DNA of 64,000 nt from an uncultured Roseovarius sp. (GTDB lineage Bacteria > Pseudomonadota > Alphaproteobacteria > Rhodobacterales > Rhodobacteraceae), in assembly GCA_947499555.1 (NCBI GenBank), contig CANMOU010000003.1:526404-590403 (forward strand), written 5' to 3'. Below, piece by piece: positions 50,885 through 59,767 of this stretch. A model generated the notes under the pieces. It made no database searches. It was not told where the DNA came from and saw nothing but the letters and a program-made list of their open reading frames with translations. The position numbers and the translations under genes are program-made. How positions within the stretch are numbered: position 1 is the first letter of the stretch; every line of letters begins with the position of its first letter.

Positions 50885-52045
50885 TCACGCCCCAAGCGGG
50901 CGCAGAATGGACCGGGTGATGATGTGGCGCTGGATCTCAGAGGTCCCGTCCCAGATCCGCTCCAGCCGTGAATCGCGCCAGAGCCGTTGGATCGCCAGTT
51001 CTTCCATCAGCCCCATCCCGCCATGAATCTGCACCGCGTCATCCGCAAGCTGGTTAAGCATTTCCGAGCAGAACACCTTGACCATCGCCGCGTCCTGATC
51101 GGCCATCTGCCCGGCCTCATACCGCCGGACCGCGTCGATCACCATCAGGTCTGCCGCGCGCAAATTCATCGCGCCGTCGGCCAGCCGAAATCCGGTGGCC
51201 TGAAATTGCCCGATGGGTTTGCCAAACTGCTGTCGGTTGGCGGCCCATTCGGTGGCCATCTCCAGAATGCGTTCGGCCTTGCCGCAGCACGACGCACCGA
51301 CCCAGATGCGCCCCATGCCGAGCCACTGGTTGGCCACCTCAAACCCTTTGCCCTCTTCGCCCAAAATCTGATCCGGCCCAAGCCGCACATTGTCGAAACT
51401 AAGCGCAAAGGTCTTGTAGCCGCGGTAGCTCACCGATTTGGTCCCCTCACGACACTCAAATCCCGTCAGGCCCACATCCACCAGAAACGCTGTCACGCGC
51501 TTGCGCGGTCCCCGTGTGGTTTCATCGACCCCGGTCGCGGCAAAAACAATGGCGAAATCAGGCATGCAGGGCCCGGAGATGAAATGTTTTGAGCCATTGA
51601 GGATCCAGTCATCTCCATCCCGCACCGCATTGGATTTCATGCCCATGGCATCCGATCCGGCCTCGGGTTCTGTCAGCGCAAAAAGCTCCCGCTTTTCCCC
51701 CCGCACGCAGGGCAGCAGATACCGTTCGCGCTGATCGCCCTCACAGGCTAGCAAAATCTCGGTTGGCCGCGCGGCCCAGGAATGAAGCGCATGGGTACTC
51801 TTGCCGTATTCGCGCTCTATAAGCCGCATCATCTGCAGGCTGAGGCCCCCGCCGCCCACCTCCTCGGGCAGGTTGCAGGCAAACAGGCCCAGCTCTTTCG
51901 CGCGCGCCTCAATCTGACGACCAAGCTCTTCTGGCACCTCACCGGTCTGATCGACCATCTCCTCATGCGGATAAAACTGCTCTTCCATGAACCCGCGCAC
52001 CGTGGCCAAAAGCAGTTCTTCTTCGTGGGACATCTGAAAACTCAT
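50885..52045 (-). CDS. Acyl-CoA dehydrogenase
   Basis: The 386-residue flavoenzyme carries FALTEPEAGSDAMGMKSNAV and the C-terminal QIHGGMGLMEELAIQRLWRD. In the usual catalytic region the sequence reads MEELAIQRLWRDSR, consistent with the family's C-terminal signature. It oxidises an acyl-CoA to the 2-enoyl-CoA. It lies between the BKACE gene (11-base gap) and the CoA-ligase gene (4-base gap). Its probable substrate is gamma-butyrobetainyl-CoA, giving crotonobetainyl-CoA, inferred from the neighbouring caiD and carnitine dehydrogenase genes. Confidence 0.92.
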   Translation of the reverse strand: MSFQMSHEEELLLATVRGFMEEQFYPHEEMVDQTGEVPEELGRQIEARAKELGLFACNLPEEVGGGGLSLQMMRLIEREYGKSTHALHSWAARPTEILLACEGDQRERYLLPCVRGEKRELFALTEPEAGSDAMGMKSNAVRDGDDWILNGSKHFISGPCMPDFAIVFAATGVDETTRGPRKRVTAFLVDVGLTGFECREGTKSVSYRGYKTFALSFDNVRLGPDQILGEEGKGFEVANQWLGMGRIWVGASCCGKAERILEMATEWAANRQQFGKPIGQFQATGFRLADGAMNLRAADLMVIDAVRRYEAGQMADQDAAMVKVFCSEMLNQLADDAVQIHGGMGLMEELAIQRLWRDSRLERIWDGTSEIQRHIITRSILRPLGA

Positions 52046-52056
52046 CGCATGCTCCT

Positions 52057-52947
52057 TCAGGTATCGGCCCCACGCAGGCCCAGCTTGTTGCGCGCCTCCT
52101 GCGGTGTCAGGACACGCCCGCCCATGCGCTCAATGATCTCCACCACCCGCGCCACCAGCTGGCCGTTGGTGGCTGGTACGCCGCGATCCAGCCAGATATT
52201 ATCCTCCAGCCCGACACGGACATTCCCGCCAAGCGCAACAGCGGCGGCGGCCATGGGCATCTGCATGCGGCTGATCCCGAAACTGGCCCAGCTTGCACCA
52301 GGCGGCAGTTGCGCCTTCATTGCCGCCATGGTCTCGACCGTCTGGTCCGCGCCCCAGGGAATGCCGAGGCACAGCTGAAACATCGGTGGCGCATCGATCA
52401 GCCCTTCCTCGACCATCGCGCGGGCAAAGCGGATATGGCCCAGATCGAACACTTCCAGTTCTGGCTTCACGCCCCATTCCTGCGTCAACTGCGCCATGCG
52501 CCGCAATGTGGGCGGGGTCGAGATGTAAATCTCGTCGCCATTGCCAAAATTCAACGTCCCGCAATCAAGCGAACAGATTTCAGGCAGGCACTCTTTGACA
52601 TGCGCCAAACGGTCTTCGGGGCCGATCATATCCGTGCCCGGTCCGGGCAGCGCGGGATCCTCGGTCGAGGGCACCCAATCGCCCCCCATCCCGGCAGTCA
52701 GGTTGATCACCACATCCGTGTCACTGGCGCGCACCAGATCCACCGCCTCCTTGAAAAGCTCTGGATCGCGCGAGCCTTTGCCCGTCTTGGGGTCGCGCAC
52801 ATGCAGATGTGCGATCGCGGCACCCGCTTGCGCAGCTTCAATCGCAGCATCGGCGATTTCCCTTGGGGTAACTGGCACATGCGGGTTCTTGGCCGTGGTG
52901 TCGCCCGCTCCTGTGACGGCACATGTCACGATGGTTTCGAAATTCAT
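52057..52947 (-). CDS. BKACE family beta-keto acid cleavage enzyme (3-dehydrocarnitine cleavage likely)
   Basis: The 296-residue enzyme has the metal-binding block [20 protein letters not shown] and [20 protein letters not shown]. The family (DUF849) condenses a beta-keto acid with acetyl-CoA, releasing acetoacetate and a new acyl-CoA. With carnitine dehydrogenase-like and CdhR-like genes adjacent, the expected reaction is 3-dehydrocarnitine plus acetyl-CoA to betainyl-CoA plus acetoacetate. AGGAGG five bases before the ATG at 52947 fixes the start. It is the first gene of the operon and diverges from the regulator gene. Confidence 0.9.
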   Translation of the reverse strand: MNFETIVTCAVTGAGDTTAKNPHVPVTPREIADAAIEAAQAGAAIAHLHVRDPKTGKGSRDPELFKEAVDLVRASDTDVVINLTAGMGGDWVPSTEDPALPGPGTDMIGPEDRLAHVKECLPEICSLDCGTLNFGNGDEIYISTPPTLRRMAQLTQEWGVKPELEVFDLGHIRFARAMVEEGLIDAPPMFQLCLGIPWGADQTVETMAAMKAQLPPGASWASFGISRMQMPMAAAAVALGGNVRVGLEDNIWLDRGVPATNGQLVARVVEIIERMGGRVLTPQEARNKLGLRGADT

Positions 52948-53058
52948 CAGCGCCTCCTGCGTTGCCTTGAGTTTGGAACGCGCAGGAAATTCGAATGTCG
53001 ATTTTTCGTCGCGATCATGATAGCAATGGCGAAAAATACCACTTGGTAGTACTTGCCC

Positions 53059-54120
53059 ATGACCGGCCCCGAACATTCCAAGCCATCGGACCCAATGCGT
53101 GTTGTCTGTGTGCTTTTGCCCCGGTTCAACATGTTTGGCCTGTTAAGTCTGCTGGAGCCTGTGCGCGTTGGCAATTACCTCTCGGACTCCCCGCTCTACG
53201 AGCACAGTTTTCACACCACAAAGCCGGGCAAAATCACCGCCAGCAACGGAATGGAAATCACCTGCGAAGCCCTGCCTTACAAACTGACCGGTAATGACAT
53301 TATCGTTGTCGCCGGAAGCTGGGGGGCAGAGCATTATGATGACCCGGTTCTCTTCAACTGGCTCAGACGGCAGGCGCGCATGGGCGCGCGGCTTTGCGCA
53401 CTGGAAATCGCAACTTACATCTTTGCCCGCGCCGGGCTTCTGAGCCGCAAGCAGGCGACCACCCATTGGTCCTATCTGCCTGGGTTTCAAGAAAAATATC
53501 CTGATATCCTAGCCACGGAGCAACTCTTTACCATCAGCGGTCGGATCATGACCTGCGCGGGATCCACAGCCGCTACGGACCTCATGTTACATCTCATGCG
53601 ACAGGATCACGGCGCCCCGCTGGCGGGAGAGATTTCAGACAACATCATGCATCATCCCATGCGGCCGGCCGACGCACCACAGCGTCAAACCATGGGACGC
53701 GGCTTTGATGCACAGCATCCGGCCGTCCAGTCGGCGATTGGTATAATCGAAGACCATATCAGCGAACCGATCCGCGTGCCCGAGATCGCCGCGCGTGTTG
53801 GCATGTCGCAACGACAACTCGAACGCCAGTTCAAACAGGCCATCGGCTGTTCCATCGTGCAATTCGGCACGCTTTTGCGGCTTCAGCATGCACGTGTCTT
53901 GCTGGTTTCAACCGATTTGGGCGTGCGAGAGATTTCTGCCGCAACGGGCTTTAATTCGCTGTCGCATTTCGCCTACACCTTTCGCAAATGCTTTGGCCGC
54001 CGCCCGAGCGATTACAGGCAGGCCTGGCCGGAACAGGAAGACGCCCCGAAATGGCCCGGCACGCTGGCCAAGTATCTCGACACGCTTCCTGTGAACCGGC
54101 AGTTGCTCAAAGACAGCTAG
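53059..54120 (+). CDS. GlxA/CdhR-type transcriptional activator (DJ-1/PfpI plus AraC)
   Basis: The 353-residue regulator has an N-terminal DJ-1/PfpI-like domain ([49 protein letters not shown]) and a C-terminal AraC HTH pair ([20 protein letters not shown], then [20 protein letters not shown]). This architecture is that of GlxA-family activators; CdhR, the carnitine dehydrogenase regulator of Pseudomonas, belongs here. It lies between the two halves of the carnitine-type gene set, divergent from the BKACE gene and overlapping the stop of the dehydrogenase gene by four bases. An ATG at 53095 is a possible later start. Confidence 0.88.
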   Translation: MTGPEHSKPSDPMRVVCVLLPRFNMFGLLSLLEPVRVGNYLSDSPLYEHSFHTTKPGKITASNGMEITCEALPYKLTGNDIIVVAGSWGAEHYDDPVLFNWLRRQARMGARLCALEIATYIFARAGLLSRKQATTHWSYLPGFQEKYPDILATEQLFTISGRIMTCAGSTAATDLMLHLMRQDHGAPLAGEISDNIMHHPMRPADAPQRQTMGRGFDAQHPAVQSAIGIIEDHISEPIRVPEIAARVGMSQRQLERQFKQAIGCSIVQFGTLLRLQHARVLLVSTDLGVREISAATGFNSLSHFAYTFRKCFGRRPSDYRQAWPEQEDAPKWPGTLAKYLDTLPVNRQLLKDS

Positions 54121-55061
54121 GCGGTATCACGCAGCGCTTTCAGCACCGCCACGATCTTACGGTCCCGCTCTGCGGCCATGTCTTCGAAATGGCGCTGACC
54201 GGCCATCGCGTTGCAGCCGTCCACCATCCGGTCGCGCAGCTCCTGCGTCAGCTCAGGTGCATCGAGCCGCGTCCAGGGCCATTTCAGGGCGGGGCCAAAC
54301 TGATCGAGGTTCGTGGCCATGCCACCTGCACCACAAGCGACGTGAAAAGCCATGCACTGACCTTGGACAACCATCCGCGGGGCAGGACCGTTTTTTAAGG
54401 CGATATCAATATCTTCCGGCGTGGCTTCGCCATTGGCCACCATGTGCAGCGCCTCACGCCAAAGCGCCTCTTGCAAACGGGTGGCAACAAAGCCTGGGAT
54501 TTCCTTTTTCATCACAAGCGGTGCTTTGCCCGCGTGCGCGTAGAACACCGCGGCCCAGTCCACCGCCGCCGGATCGGTCCTTTTCCCGCCGATAATCTCG
54601 ACCAGCGGCAAAAGATAGGGCGGGTTGAACGGATGCCCGATCACGCAGCGTTCTGGCGTGGTGCAGTCTGCTGCAATATCGGTCATGGTCATGCCCGACG
54701 TCGAGGAGCCGATCACCACCTCAGCGGGAACAATTTCACCCAGCCGGGCGTAAAGCGCCTGTTTGATCTCTGGCCGCTCTGGTGCGCTTTCTTGAATGAA
54801 GCCCGCGCCGTCGGCAGCCTCTTCCAGATCGGATGTAACCTTCAACCGGTCCAGAGACGCCCCTTCGGCCAGCCCCAGAGAGGTCAGGCTGATCCACCCG
54901 GTCTCCACCACCGACATCAGTGCGTCACGCTCTTCTGGCGCGTGGATATAGGCGGTGACATCATATCCCTGCGCCAGAAAATGCGCGGCCCACCCCCCGC
55001 CGATGGGTCCGGCGCCAATGCTGGTCACGCGCGTGACAGAAGCTGGATCACGATAGGCCAT
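54117..55061 (-). CDS. L-carnitine dehydrogenase-like protein (3-hydroxyacyl-CoA dehydrogenase fold)
   Basis: The 314-residue NAD enzyme has the Rossmann motif SIGAGPIGGGWAAHFLAQGY, then GFIQESAPERPEIKQALYAR, IGSSTSGMTMTDIA and GHPFNPPYLLPLVEIIGG. These stretches are close to bacterial carnitine 3-dehydrogenase (CdhA/LcdH) as I remember it, including the late motif LPWT-like (LKWPWTRLDAPELT). It oxidises carnitine to 3-dehydrocarnitine, the substrate of the BKACE enzyme. Its ATG overlaps the stop of the CaiD-like gene by one base (TGATG). A GTG one codon earlier is possible. Confidence 0.88.
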   Translation of the reverse strand: MAYRDPASVTRVTSIGAGPIGGGWAAHFLAQGYDVTAYIHAPEERDALMSVVETGWISLTSLGLAEGASLDRLKVTSDLEEAADGAGFIQESAPERPEIKQALYARLGEIVPAEVVIGSSTSGMTMTDIAADCTTPERCVIGHPFNPPYLLPLVEIIGGKRTDPAAVDWAAVFYAHAGKAPLVMKKEIPGFVATRLQEALWREALHMVANGEATPEDIDIALKNGPAPRMVVQGQCMAFHVACGAGGMATNLDQFGPALKWPWTRLDAPELTQELRDRMVDGCNAMAGQRHFEDMAAERDRKIVAVLKALRDTA

Positions 55062-55864
55062 CACTCGCCCTTGAACTTAGGTTCGCGTTTTTCGACAAAG
55101 GCGGCCACGCCCTCTGCCGCATCATCGGATTTCAGCATCTTGCGATAGACCGGCATCGGGTCGGTGCGCATCTTGTGGAATGCCTCTTGCAGCGGCTGGC
55201 ATTCGATCTCGCGCTGCACCTCCTTGACCGACTGCATGGCCAAAGGTGCCGACCATGCGATGCTGGCGGCCCATTCCCGCGCAGCATCCATCAGTTGATC
55301 GGCTGGCACCACCTTGTTTACCAGCCCGTAATGCGCCGCCTCCGTCGCGCTCATCCGGCGGCCCAGAAGGAACATCTCCATCGCAATGTTGTGCGGAATG
55401 CGCCGTGGCAGGCGTTGAAGTGCACCGGCATCGGGCACAATGCCCAGCGGCATTTCCGGCAGGCCGAACTCCACATGATCAGCCGCGATGAGCAGATCGC
55501 AGGCCATCGCCATCTCGAACCCGCCCCCAATCGCCAGCCCGTTGATCGCCGCAATCACCGGCTTGTTGAGCGCCCAGTTTTCCGTCAGCCCGGTGAAGCC
55601 GCCAAAACCGTACTCATCCGCCTCCCACCAGTTATCAAGGCTCATTTCCCCGGCATTAAGTGCCTTGAGATCCCAACCGGCAGAAAAGATCTTGTCGCCG
55701 CCCCCGGTCAGGATCGCACAGCGCAGCTCTTTATCCTCGTGCAGTTCCTGAAACGCGGCGGCCAGCGCCTGTGAAGTGGCCACGTCAATGGCGTTCACCT
55801 TGGGCCGGTCGAGCGTGACCTCAAGAACATGGCCCTCCCGGACCACCTTCACTCCGTCTGACAT
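55061..55864 (-). CDS. caiD: CaiD-like enoyl-CoA hydratase (carnitinyl-CoA dehydratase)
   Basis: The 267-residue crotonase has LEVTLDRPKVNAIDVATSQA, the oxyanion segment IFSAGWDLKALNAG and GLAIGGGFEMAMACDLLIAA with LPEMPLGIVPDAGALQRLPR. The SAGWDLKA block and the C-terminus EKREPKFKGE closely recall CaiD of E. coli, which interconverts crotonobetainyl-CoA and carnitinyl-CoA. TTAAGGAGACAATGCC precedes the ATG. It is coupled to the carnitine dehydrogenase gene and follows the LLM gene by 12 bases. Confidence 0.85.
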   Translation of the reverse strand: MSDGVKVVREGHVLEVTLDRPKVNAIDVATSQALAAAFQELHEDKELRCAILTGGGDKIFSAGWDLKALNAGEMSLDNWWEADEYGFGGFTGLTENWALNKPVIAAINGLAIGGGFEMAMACDLLIAADHVEFGLPEMPLGIVPDAGALQRLPRRIPHNIAMEMFLLGRRMSATEAAHYGLVNKVVPADQLMDAAREWAASIAWSAPLAMQSVKEVQREIECQPLQEAFHKMRTDPMPVYRKMLKSDDAAEGVAAFVEKREPKFKGE

Positions 55865-55876
55865 GGCATTGTCTCC

Positions 55877-56911
55877 TTAATGGAAGGCCGGGATGACCTC
55901 GTCGCAGAACAGCTTCATCGAGCGTTTCTGCGCCGCCAGATCAAGCCCCATGGACGCATAGTAAATGAATTCATCTACGCCCAAAGCCTCGTATTTCTTG
56001 AGCTTTTCGATCACCACATCGGGCGTGCCGAAAAGCAGGTTTTCTTCCAGCATGACAGGATCATACTGCTCGCGCCCCTCGAGTTCGGCCAATGGGATTT
56101 GCGCGGGAAAGCCGTTGTTCACTCCCCCTGCATTGCGAAAGAGGTTCTCAAACTGCCCCAGCACCAGCCGGATCGCATCAAGCGCCTTTTGACGGTCGGC
56201 CTCATTGTCCCACACCGCCGCATGGCGCATCATCGCGAAGGTTGGGCGGAACCCGTTATCGGCCTTGGCCACAGCCTCATCGAGATGTTTTTTGTAAAGC
56301 TCCGCCTCCGAGAAGGGCCGCGTCAAAGGCCAGCTCATGACATGGCATTTTTCGCGCAGGGCATAATCATAAGTGATAGGAGAGCGCGCCGCGACCCAGA
56401 CAGGCACCTCTGACTGCAGCGGCTTGGGGCAGGAGGTCGAAGTCGGAAACTGCCAGAACTCTCCGTCATGGGCGTAATCCCCTTCCCAGAGCGCGCGCAC
56501 GGCAGGCAGCATTTCTTGCATGTATTGCCAGGCATCCGATTGCTTCAGCCCCGGGCGCATGCGATCGAACTCTCTCTGGTAAGCCCCTGACCCAATACCG
56601 AATTCCAGCCGCCCGTCGCTGATCAGATCAAGGAATGCCGCCTCTCCGGCAAGGTTGATAGGGTGCCAATAGGCCGCCGTCGCCACCGCCGTGCCAAGCC
56701 GGATGCGGTCCGTGTGCTCGGCCCACCATGTCAGGATCTGAAACGGGTTCGGCGCGATGGTCATCTCAAGTGCGTGATGCTCGGCGGCCCAGACGATGTT
56801 GAACCCGCCAGCCTCTGCCATCTGCACCATCTCAAGCGTGTGATCACGCACCGCACGCATATCCGCGCTATCGTCCATACGCTCCAGATTGACGGCGAGT
56901 TGGAATTTCAT
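55877..56911 (-). CDS. LLM class flavin-dependent oxidoreductase
   Basis: The 344-residue protein is a bacterial luciferase-like TIM barrel: MVQMAEAGGFNIVWAAEHHA near the start, then RIRLGTAVATAAYWHPINLA and GRLEFGIGSGAYQREFDRM. Such enzymes use FMNH2 or F420 to oxygenate or oxidise small organics. Its place between the aldehyde dehydrogenase and caiD genes (12-base gaps, GGGAGG ribosome-binding site) puts it in the same pathway. A specific role, for example an N- or C-oxygenation of a trimethylammonium compound, cannot be read from the sequence. Confidence 0.88.
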   Translation of the reverse strand: MKFQLAVNLERMDDSADMRAVRDHTLEMVQMAEAGGFNIVWAAEHHALEMTIAPNPFQILTWWAEHTDRIRLGTAVATAAYWHPINLAGEAAFLDLISDGRLEFGIGSGAYQREFDRMRPGLKQSDAWQYMQEMLPAVRALWEGDYAHDGEFWQFPTSTSCPKPLQSEVPVWVAARSPITYDYALREKCHVMSWPLTRPFSEAELYKKHLDEAVAKADNGFRPTFAMMRHAAVWDNEADRQKALDAIRLVLGQFENLFRNAGGVNNGFPAQIPLAELEGREQYDPVMLEENLLFGTPDVVIEKLKKYEALGVDEFIYYASMGLDLAAQKRSMKLFCDEVIPAFH

Positions 56912-56923
56912 GATCTGCCTCCC

Positions 56924-58405
56924 TCAGCGCATCACAAACGGATTTGCCATCGGTGCGTCGGACATGTTCATCCACACGGTCTTGGGGCGGGTGTAATCAT
57001 ACATCGCCTGAAACCCGCTTTCGCGCCCATAGCCCGATCCTTTGATCCCGCCAAACTCGGCGATGGGCGAGACCACGCGATAAGTGTTGACCCAGACAAT
57101 GCCTGCGCGCACCGCATCGGCCATGCGCAGGCTCCGCGCGCTGTTTTGCGTAAAGATCCCCGCCGCCAACCCATGTTCGGTGTCGTTGGCCAGCGCAATC
57201 ACCTCTTCCTCGGTTTTGAAGCGCTGCACGCAGAGGACCGGGCCAAAAAGTTCGGTGTCGACAATGCGCAGGTCCTGGTGCGGGCAGGCGAGGATTGTGG
57301 GCTCAAAGAAAAGCCCCTCCATCCCCTCAGGCCGCTTGCCGCCGGTGAGCAGATCGGCCCCTTCGCGTTGCGCATGTGCCAGCTCCCGCTCGATATGATC
57401 ACGCTGGCCTGTGGTGCAAAGCGGCCCCATCTGCGTTTCATCAAGCAATGGATCGCCGATCCTGATTTCCTTGGCCTGCGCCACCATGCGGTCGAGAAAT
57501 TCATCGGCGATATCGTCCTGCAGATAAAGCCGTGACCCCGCGACGCAGCTTTGACCCGTTGCGCCGAAAATCCCGGCGATCGACGCGTTCACAGCGCTTT
57601 CGATATTGGCGTCCTCGAACACGATGAAGGGCGATTTGCCGCCCAGCTCAAGGCTCACTTCGGCAAAGTTGTTCTTGGAGTTTTCCAGCACATGCCGCGC
57701 CGCGCCTGGCCCACCGGTAAAGGATATGCGCGCGACTTTTTTGTGCCCCGTGAGCGCCCGCCCACAGGGTTCGCCATGGCCCGTCACGATATTGACCACA
57801 CCGGGCGGAAACCCGGCCGTCTCGATGAGTTTGCCGAATTCCAGCATGGCGGCAGAGGCATGTTCCGACGCCTTCAGAACCACGGTGTTGCCCGCCGCCA
57901 AAGCGGGTCCAATTTTCACCGCCACTAGGAATAGCTGCGAATTCCACGGCACCACCGCCGCCACTACCCCCAATGGCTCCCGCTTGGTAAAGACAAACAG
58001 ATCAGGTTTGTCGATGGGCAGGGTCTCTCCACTGATCTTGTCGGCGCAACCCGCAAAGAACTGAAAGAACTCGGCGATGTATTTCGCCTGCCACTTGGTT
58101 TCCTTGAGCATCTTGCCGGTATCGATGGTTTCTGTCCGGCCAAGCTCTTCGGAATGCTCTGCCAGAAGTTCTGCTAGCTTGCGCAGACAGGCACCGCGCT
58201 GTGTCGGTGTCATCTGCGACCATGGTCCATTGAGAAACGCGTCATGCGCCGCTTCAACGGCACGATTCACGTCGTCTTCGGTGGCCTCGGGGACACGCGA
58301 CCAGATCTCACCGGTGGCCGGGTTTACGCTGTCGAAGACGCCACCATCCGACGCATCCACCCACTCGCCATTGATCAGCATTTGATAGGTTTGGATATCG
58401 GACAT
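56924..58405 (-). CDS. NAD(P)-dependent aldehyde dehydrogenase
   Basis: The 493-residue enzyme has the catalytic Glu in EVSLELGGKSPFIVFED and the catalytic Cys in FGATGQSCVAGSRLYL, with VPWNSQLFLVAVKIGPALAA for cofactor binding. It is the first gene of the operon that includes caiD and carnitine dehydrogenase genes. A 4-trimethylaminobutyraldehyde or similar betaine aldehyde is a plausible substrate, inferred only from context. The ATG is followed by a family-typical N-terminus (MLINGEWVDASDG). A 13-bp perfect inverted repeat lies about 62-92 bases upstream. Confidence 0.9.
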   Translation of the reverse strand: MSDIQTYQMLINGEWVDASDGGVFDSVNPATGEIWSRVPEATEDDVNRAVEAAHDAFLNGPWSQMTPTQRGACLRKLAELLAEHSEELGRTETIDTGKMLKETKWQAKYIAEFFQFFAGCADKISGETLPIDKPDLFVFTKREPLGVVAAVVPWNSQLFLVAVKIGPALAAGNTVVLKASEHASAAMLEFGKLIETAGFPPGVVNIVTGHGEPCGRALTGHKKVARISFTGGPGAARHVLENSKNNFAEVSLELGGKSPFIVFEDANIESAVNASIAGIFGATGQSCVAGSRLYLQDDIADEFLDRMVAQAKEIRIGDPLLDETQMGPLCTTGQRDHIERELAHAQREGADLLTGGKRPEGMEGLFFEPTILACPHQDLRIVDTELFGPVLCVQRFKTEEEVIALANDTEHGLAAGIFTQNSARSLRMADAVRAGIVWVNTYRVVSPIAEFGGIKGSGYGRESGFQAMYDYTRPKTVWMNMSDAPMANPFVMR

Positions 58406-58466
58406 GCCCAGTCTCCCCGTCTTTGGCTACGATTCTCATTCTTGAGTGATCCGCGCCTCGGGCATG

Positions 58467-58497
58467 CATTTTTTCGTCACTTGATGACGAAAAAATG
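58467..58497. promoter_or_regulatory. Perfect 13-bp inverted repeat between the Rieske gene and the aldehyde dehydrogenase gene
   Basis: CATTTTTTCGTCA and TGACGAAAAAATG form a perfect dyad around the five bases CTTGA. It is located 57 bases beyond the Rieske gene stop and 62 bases upstream of the aldehyde dehydrogenase start. It could be an operator of the betaine operon or a terminator for the Rieske gene. A half-site TGACGAAAA recurs at 60956-60964, upstream of the solute-binding-protein gene, which favours an operator. Confidence 0.6.
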
Positions 58498-58553
58498 ATC
58501 ATCGCCCCCGTCATCGCGAGAGCGCGCGTTCGTGTCTGTGTGAACTGGCCACT

Positions 58554-59591
58554 TCAGGCCAGGGCCGCATCCGCAGTGCGTTCCTGATCAATCAGGATCT
58601 CCAACTGCCGGCGAAACCGCAACTGGCCCCCATCAATAGGCAGGTCGATATGCGGTGTTGTCTTGCCGCTCATGCCCTTTTGCACCTCGTTGAGAACATC
58701 GCGATCCTCCTCAAACGCATGTTTTACATCCTCGCTCATCATTTCCGAGAGCTCTTCGTCATCGGGCCGAATATTGCGAAGCTGGAACCAATAATACCGC
58801 GTACGATTGCGGGTTTCGGGCGTCATGAAGTTATAGCTGTCCATGACGAAGGTCTTGTCGTGCAAAGCCCCGTCTTCGCCACCGGTTCCGGCAGGGGTAA
58901 ACACCGCCTTGATTAGCGCGTGACAGGGGTAGCGCACTTCGTAATGCTGCAGCCGGTCACAATTGCCGTCGAATTCGACGATTTTCTTATAAAACGGCGC
59001 TGGCTCCACATCCATCATCCAGCGCCAGACCGTGATCCCATCCTCTTTTTTGGTAATGCGCAGCGGTGTGTCCTCGGTCGCGGCTTGTCCGAAAGACGAC
59101 TGGTGAACCCAGGCCACATGAGTGGGGTCGAGCAAATTGTCCGTGACAAAAAGATAGTTGCAGTCAATCTCAAGAGCTTTGCCGCGGTTCATGCCCCAAA
59201 CGGGATTGTCGAAATTCTCAATCTCAAAAATCTCGCTCGGATCAGCCAGCGCCGGATTGCCCATCCAGATCCAGACAAGCCCATACCGTTCTTCGGTCGG
59301 ATAGGCATGCACCTTTGCGTTTGAGGGAATGTTGCCTTGCCCAGGTGCGTGGATGCATTGCCCTGCGCCATTGAAGGTCAGGCCATGATAGCCGCACTCG
59401 ACAGCATCCCCTTTGCGCCTGCCTTTGGTCAATGGCAGCTTTCGATGCGGGCATGCGTTTTCCAGAGCCACGATTGCACCGGCACTGTCTCGGAACATGC
59501 AGATGCTTTCTTCCAGCAGCATCACATCTTGCAGGTCTTCAGTGATCTCGTCACTCCAGGCGGCGACATACCAGGCATTGCGCAAAAACAT
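58554..59591 (-). CDS. Rieske non-heme iron oxygenase, VanA-like
   Basis: The 345-residue oxygenase has the Rieske cluster ligands in CPHRKLPLTKG and CGYHGLTFNG and the mononuclear iron site DNLLDPTHVAWVH (D-x2-H-x4-H), as in vanillate O-demethylase and related mono-oxygenases. It should remove an O- or N-alkyl group or hydroxylate a small organic; the substrate is unknown. The ATG at 59591 has AGGGA nine bases upstream; upstream in-frame codons lack a ribosome-binding site. No reductase gene is in the window. It is divergent from a second Rieske oxygenase gene across a 176-bp region with palindromes. Confidence 0.88.
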   Translation of the reverse strand: MFLRNAWYVAAWSDEITEDLQDVMLLEESICMFRDSAGAIVALENACPHRKLPLTKGRRKGDAVECGYHGLTFNGAGQCIHAPGQGNIPSNAKVHAYPTEERYGLVWIWMGNPALADPSEIFEIENFDNPVWGMNRGKALEIDCNYLFVTDNLLDPTHVAWVHQSSFGQAATEDTPLRITKKEDGITVWRWMMDVEPAPFYKKIVEFDGNCDRLQHYEVRYPCHALIKAVFTPAGTGGEDGALHDKTFVMDSYNFMTPETRNRTRYYWFQLRNIRPDDEELSEMMSEDVKHAFEEDRDVLNEVQKGMSGKTTPHIDLPIDGGQLRFRRQLEILIDQERTADAALA

Positions 59592-59622
59592 GTGACTCGT
59601 CCCTTCGTTTTGGCTTTGGTCA

Positions 59623-59636
59623 ACTGTGATCACGAC
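59623..59636. promoter_or_regulatory. Imperfect copy of the ACTGTGATCACAGT operator
   Basis: ACTGTGATCACGAC matches 11 consecutive bases of the perfect palindrome at 59720-59733 and lies 32 bases upstream of the VanA-like start. The copies are 97 bases apart, one near each divergent gene. Confidence 0.6.
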
Positions 59637-59719
59637 TACCACAGCTTTTTTCAAAAGCAATAATGAGTTCTGTTTCTTCCATTTTTGACTGGTTTCAAAA
59701 ATCTTGAACAGAATCGGTA

Positions 59720-59733
59720 ACTGTGATCACAGT
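59720..59733. promoter_or_regulatory. Perfect 14-bp palindrome, probable GntR/FCD operator
   Basis: ACTGTGATCACAGT is fully palindromic and lies 35 bases upstream of the second Rieske gene. It contains GT-N4-AC, close to operators of the GntR family (GT-Nx-AC), and a GntR/FCD gene is 3 kb downstream. TGTGA/TCACA without the CRP spacer argues against a CRP site. Confidence 0.65.
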
Positions 59734-59767
59734 ATGGAAACCTCCGCGCGCAAAATAGGGTTTCATC

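Noticed and set aside
59720-59733. CRP/FNR site reading of TGTGATCACA
   Set aside because: CRP-type sites need a six-base spacer between TGTGA and TCACA; here they abut. The GT-N4-AC spacing and the nearby GntR gene fit better.
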